Shown: positions 6,801 to 9,033 of the stretch, piece by piece | How the letters are laid out: each line of letters starts with the position of its first letter | Position numbering within the stretch: the first letter of the stretch is position 1 | Assembly (NCBI GenBank): GCA_031288885.1 | Contig: JAITQP010000081.1 | Coordinates: forward strand, 1-9,033 | Direction: 5' to 3' | DNA length: 9,033 nt | Source of the DNA: Prevotellaceae bacterium | GTDB taxonomy: Bacteria; Bacteroidota; Bacteroidia; Bacteroidales; UBA932 | Made by a program: the position numbers and the translations under genes | Notes under the pieces: model-generated | Told to the model about the DNA's origin: nothing | The model's input: only the letters and a program-made list of their open reading frames with translations | The model's database searches: none

Positions 6801-7390
6801 ACGTGCTGGCCAGCGGCGACAACGTCAACGTGCTGGTGCTCGACACGGAGGTGTACTCCAACACCGGCGGGCAGTCCTCAAAGTCAACGCCGGCGGGCGC
6901 GGTGGCAAAGTTTGCCACCTCCGGCAAGCGCGTCCGCAAAAAAGACCTCGGCATGATGGCCATCAGCTACGGCTACGTTTACGTGGCGCAGGTCGCCATG
7001 GGCGCCAGCAACAACCAGTACTTCAACGTGCTGAAAGAGGCGGAAGCCTACAACGGCCCCTCGCTCATCATTGCCTACGCGCCCTGCATCAACCACGGGC
7101 TAAAGGGCGGACTGCTGAGCACCCAGCGCGAAGAAAAGCTGGCGGTGGAGTGCGGCTATTGGCACAACTACCGCTACAACCCCGCGCTGGAAGCCGAAGG
7201 CAAAAACCCCTTCACGCTGGACAGCAAGGAGCCGGACTGGTCGAAGTTTCAGGACTTCCTCAAGAGCGAAGTGCGCTACTCGTCGCTCCTGAAATCGTTC
7301 CCCGCAGAAGGCTCCGAGCTCTTCAAGGCAACGGAAGAAAACGCCAAGTGGAGGTACAACCAGTACAAACGGCTGGCGGGAATACAGTGA
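3851..7390 (+). CDS. nifJ: Pyruvate:ferredoxin (flavodoxin) oxidoreductase
   Basis: 1179 residues, full length for the single-chain homodimeric enzyme. It converts pyruvate and CoA to acetyl-CoA and CO2 and passes two electrons to ferredoxin or flavodoxin in the cytoplasm of anaerobes. Domains in order: N-terminal pyruvate/TPP domain (YPITPSSTM at 30-38, E66 in QSEAGAAG, R116 in SARSLA), the transketolase C-terminal-like and gamma domains, then a ferredoxin domain with two 4Fe-4S motifs (C693, C696, C699, C703 and C749, C752, C755, C759). The C-terminal TPP domain holds the catalytic-cluster cysteines C819, C822, C847 and C1079, GDGWAYDIG near 970-978 and DTEVYSNTGGQ at 998-1008. All cofactor ligands known from the Desulfovibrio africanus enzyme have counterparts. 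The gene stands alone with its own promoter and terminator. It is visibly richer in G+C at third positions than its neighbours, fitting high expression. The same enzyme family can activate nitroimidazole drugs. Confidence 0.98.
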   Translation: MAKEKKFVTCDGNYAAAHVAYMFSEVAAIYPITPSSTMAEYVDEWAAFGKKNLFGETVKVTEMQSEAGAAGAVHGSLQAGALTTTFTASQGLLLMIPNMYKIAGELLPCVFHVSARSLAMNALSIFGDHSDVMATRQTGFAMLASGSVQEVMDLAAVAHLAAIKGRVPFVSFFDGFRTSHEIQKIEAIDGEDLRSLIDGEALADFRRRALNPNAPVTRGTAQNGDVYFQARESSNRYYSAVPDMVAGYMKEISRITGRDYKPFNYYGAPDAEHVVIAMGSVCDTIRETIDYLNAGGKKCGAIFVHLYRPFSAKHFLEVLPTSVKRIAVLDRTKEAGAGGEPLLLDVKDALYGQPSAPLVVGGRYGLSSKDTTPAMIISVYENLALSEPKNHFTIGIVDDVTFLSLPQKEEISLGKAGTFEGKFYGLGSDGTVGANKNTIKIIGETTPKYCQAYFAYDSKKSGGFTCSHLRFGDSPINSPYLVNTPDFVACHVPSYLTKYDILRGVKSGGTFLLNSLWDAEETKKRLPDFIKKTLAEKKITFYIMNATKIAEEIGLGNRTNTILQSAFFKISGVIPYEKAVDEMKKAIVKSYGKKGEDVVNKNYAAVDRGGEVTKVEVPAEWASLGGTFEPETAKRPAPDFVKKIADVVNAQIGDDLPVSAFIGQEDGTIPCGTAAYEKRGIAVNVPEWIAENCIQCNQCAYVCPHAAIRPFLLTDAEKAAAPNGEIKTIKGNGAFKEYNYRIQLTPLDCTGCSNCVEICPGTKGNTALVMKPLESQLPEQERYGYLHSKVGYRDTVGNKLQNMKNSQFSQPLFEFSGACMGCGETPYVKAITQLFGDRMMIANATGCSSIYGGSYPASPYTANQNGCGPAWANSLFEDNAEFGLGMMMGVETLRNRIAALMNKGLSCTSCSPEHKALFAEWLENRNSGPKTQEIAAKLIPMLEQCGCDVCKHLAELKDYLVKRSQWIIGGDGWAYDIGYGGLDHVLASGDNVNVLVLDTEVYSNTGGQSSKSTPAGAVAKFATSGKRVRKKDLGMMAISYGYVYVAQVAMGASNNQYFNVLKEAEAYNGPSLIIAYAPCINHGLKGGLLSTQREEKLAVECGYWHNYRYNPALEAEGKNPFTLDSKEPDWSKFQDFLKSEVRYSSLLKSFPAEGSELFKATEENAKWRYNQYKRLAGIQ

Positions 7391-7425
7391 TTAATGGTTA
7401 ATGATTAATGATTAATGATTAATGG
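7391..7425. repeat. Heptamer tandem repeat, five copies of TTAATGR
   Basis: Five head-to-tail units (TTAATGG, three TTAATGA, TTAATGG) follow directly after the nifJ stop codon. Because the unit is seven bases long, TAA stops fall in all three rightward frames. Perfect short repeats of this kind can change copy number by replication slippage. Confidence 0.9.
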
Positions 7426-7436
7426 CGCAAAGCGTG

Positions 7437-7475
7437 CGTATGTAAGGGCGGGTTTTAAACCCGCCCTTATTTACG
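7437..7475. repeat. GC-rich intergenic palindrome
   Basis: A perfect 13-base inverted repeat (TAAGGGCGGGTTT at 7443-7455, its complement at 7457-7469) is flanked, after a 2x2 mismatch, by CGTA (7437-7440) and TACG (7472-7475). It would form a strong hairpin in RNA of either strand but has no real T run after it. It is likelier a palindromic intergenic repeat or an RNA-stabilising end than a terminator by itself. Confidence 0.7.
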
Positions 7476-7476
7476 T

Positions 7477-7517
7477 AAAAAAGAGAATGGAAACAAGGTA
7501 TTTCCATTCTCCTTTTT
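7477..7517. terminator. Bidirectional intrinsic terminator between convergent genes
   Basis: GAGAATGGAAA (7483-7493) and TTTCCATTCTC (7501-7511) form a perfect 11-base stem with a 7-base loop. A run of six A (7477-7482) lies on the left and CTTTTT (7512-7517) on the right, so each strand reads a hairpin followed by a T tract. It can end nifJ transcripts from the left and the SUMF1-like gene's transcripts from the right. Confidence 0.85.
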
Positions 7518-7579
7518 CTTTCCATTCCGAAGCAGCAAAGTTCATTTGCTCACATGGAGGGAGGATGCCGACAAAAAAA

Positions 7580-8878
7580 TTACTGCGCAGGCAAAGCCAC
7601 GCGGAAGCCAATAGATTGATTACGTGTTTCAGGTGGAATCCAAGGATTGCGGTTAGCCGTGCGGAAAGCCGCGATGCCTCCGCTAAAATCGCCGCCCCGT
7701 ACTATGCGGTTTGCTGGGTCGCCCTTAGTAGCAGGGCCCGTAGGATTTTCCTGCGTTGTACTTGGATAAATCCCGAACCAATCGTGCACCCACTCCCATA
7801 CGTTGCCACCCATATCATAAATACCAAGCCTGTTGGGTTTTTTCTGACCTACTGGGTGAGTCGCCCTGGAGGTGTTTCCGCCAGAGCACCCCGAGTTAGT
7901 GCCGTACCACCCCAACTCATCGGCATTGTTGCCCCCGCTGTACAGGAGGTTCTCGCAGCTCGCCATTCCTGCTCCTCCATCACCTATACACCCACGCGCC
8001 GCGTATTCCCATTCCGCCTCTGTCGGTAGACGATACTTCTTTCCCGTAAGCGCGTTCAGACGAGGAAGAAACTCATTTACTATGTCATCCCACGATACAC
8101 TCTCCGCCGGTCGCTGGTCATCACAGGGTATGCAGCTGCTACTACATACGCTTCCTTTAAAGGTGTAGACTTGCTCAAGTGCATGACCTTTCATCACTAT
8201 CTTCCACTGCGCTTGCGTTATCTCATACTTGCCAATGTAAAAACTACTCAACTTTACGTTGTGGACAGGTTTTTCGTAGCTGGCGCAACCTGTTTGCTCA
8301 GCGGTGCACCCCATCTCAAACGTACCTCCCTGCATAAGCACCATCTCAATCTCCCGCTCCGCAGGGTAGCTACGCGCAGGAGCGGGAGCGCTACGCCTGC
8401 GCCCTGGGCCGTCCAGCTGCCGCGACAATGCTAAAGACACCCTCGGCAAGTCTGTGCTGACCACGCCGGTGCGTATGTAGCTGCCTCTGCCGGAAACCTT
8501 GCTATCCTTTGCGTCAATAAGCAGCGCATAAAACATGTGGTCGTTACCTTTGATGTTGTCAGTTACCAAGCATATCGTCGATATGCCGTTTGTTCGCCCC
8601 CACGTGGCGAGCGCGTTTCGGTCTATGTTACCCGCGCCTTGCGTGCGCAGCTCGTTGAGCTTTGTCTTCACGGGGTCGGAAGCGCCGGATAGCACGTCGT
8701 AGCGGCTGTTGCGGTTAAGGTCGCTGCCTACTTGGGTGGCAAGCGAGTTGCCCAAATTGTTGTCGTTCATGCCCACTACAAATATGGCCAGCGTGGGCTT
8801 GGTTTGCGCACCGGCGGTCGCTATGCCTGCTGTGCCAATGAGCAACAGCGCGCATAGAGAAATCATGTTTTTTCTCAT
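7580..8878 (-). CDS. Exported SUMF1-like (formylglycine-generating-enzyme fold) protein with TolB/LpoB-like N-terminal domain
   Basis: 432 residues. Residues 1-25 are a signal peptide (RK, hydrophobic core, TAGAQ end) with no lipobox, so the protein is periplasmic or secreted. Residues 27-155 resemble the alpha/beta fold of TolB-N or LpoB/CsgG-type proteins (PTLAIFVVGM, GSDLNRNSRYDVLSG, a late ALSRQL helix); this is a weak likeness. A Pro/Ala/Arg linker (158-172) leads to a SUMF1 domain: GGTFEMG at 184-190, YEITQAQW, PAESVSW at 257-263, YRLPTEAEWEYAARG at 282-296, MGGNVWEWVHDW at 356-367, RGGDFSGGIAAFR at 394-406 and a GFRV end. True formylglycine-generating enzymes carry two cysteines in this RGG region; both are absent, so sulfatase activation is unlikely. 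Bacteroidetes use many such non-catalytic SUMF1 proteins on the envelope. M1 follows an A-rich stretch (GTAGTAAA), while M5 is also possible. Confidence 0.9.
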   Translation of the reverse strand: MRKNMISLCALLLIGTAGIATAGAQTKPTLAIFVVGMNDNNLGNSLATQVGSDLNRNSRYDVLSGASDPVKTKLNELRTQGAGNIDRNALATWGRTNGISTICLVTDNIKGNDHMFYALLIDAKDSKVSGRGSYIRTGVVSTDLPRVSLALSRQLDGPGRRRSAPAPARSYPAEREIEMVLMQGGTFEMGCTAEQTGCASYEKPVHNVKLSSFYIGKYEITQAQWKIVMKGHALEQVYTFKGSVCSSSCIPCDDQRPAESVSWDDIVNEFLPRLNALTGKKYRLPTEAEWEYAARGCIGDGGAGMASCENLLYSGGNNADELGWYGTNSGCSGGNTSRATHPVGQKKPNRLGIYDMGGNVWEWVHDWFGIYPSTTQENPTGPATKGDPANRIVRGGDFSGGIAAFRTANRNPWIPPETRNQSIGFRVALPAQ

Positions 8879-8962
8879 TTTACTACGTTTTTTTAGGGTT
8901 AATAATTAATTCAAAATGCTCCGGTTTTTGTACATTTTCCACAGCTCCAACGATTTATTTAT

Positions 8963-8970
8963 TATCTTTG
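8963..8970 (+). promoter_or_regulatory. Possible -7 promoter element facing off the right edge
   Basis: TATCTTTG matches TAnnTTTG and is identical to the element before the second small gene. No TTG lies 19 bases upstream; the nearest TTTG (8927-8930) is 32 bases away. If real, it starts a rightward gene beyond base 9033, divergent from the SUMF1-like gene. I found no convincing leftward promoter in 8879-9033. Confidence 0.35.
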
Positions 8971-9033
8971 TAGGTTTTCCTTTGCAAAAAGGCAAGGCTG
9001 TTCACCTCCGTTGTTCCTGTTAAGAGCTGGTAG

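Noticed and set aside
6682..7401. 239-residue plus-strand frame overlapping the end of nifJ
   Set aside because: Arg- and Gln-rich shadow frame of nifJ with no recognisable motif.
7415..8029. 204-residue plus-strand frame after nifJ
   Set aside because: It runs through the terminator and then opposite the SUMF1-like gene, whose motifs are clear.

Overview
The window looks like chromosomal DNA from an anaerobic member of the Bacteroidetes, probably order Bacteroidales. Three things point there. Promoters match the Bacteroidetes form (TTG or TTTG, 19 bases, TAnnTTTG). A DUF4302-type surface lipoprotein is present. The main metabolic gene is a pyruvate:ferredoxin oxidoreductase of anaerobes. 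Genes start without clear Shine-Dalgarno sequences and after A-rich stretches, which also fits. I cannot name the species.

Layout, left to right. Bases 1-2437 hold two rightward lipoprotein genes 23 bases apart: a DUF4302-family protein whose start lies off the left edge, then an unrecognised lipoprotein with a fibronectin-III-like domain and a novel C-terminal domain. Bases 2438-3693 hold a small-gene island. It has two almost identical 74-residue proteins in tandem, each with a copy of the same promoter, followed 7 bases later by a VapC-like PIN-domain protein. I read this as a toxin-antitoxin locus with a duplicated antitoxin. A roughly 250-bp segment that is absent from the second copy separates the first copy from its promoter. 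At its heart is a large imperfect palindrome centred on base 2581, built from four smaller palindromes.

Bases 3694-7390 hold nifJ with a textbook Bacteroidetes promoter. The gene is complete and all cofactor residues I checked are present. Bases 7391-7579 lie between convergent genes and hold a five-copy heptamer repeat, a perfect GC-rich palindrome and a bidirectional terminator. Bases 7580-8878 (minus strand) encode an exported two-domain protein, TolB/LpoB-like plus SUMF1-like, that lacks the catalytic cysteines of true formylglycine-generating enzymes. The last 155 bases are an intergenic stretch with a -7 promoter match pointing off the right edge.

The genes do not form one pathway. nifJ is core energy metabolism, the lipoproteins and SUMF1-like protein belong to the cell envelope, and the PIN locus is accessory. 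I found no phage, CRISPR, transposase or RNA gene. The most unusual parts are the duplicated putative antitoxin and the foldback element in its leader.
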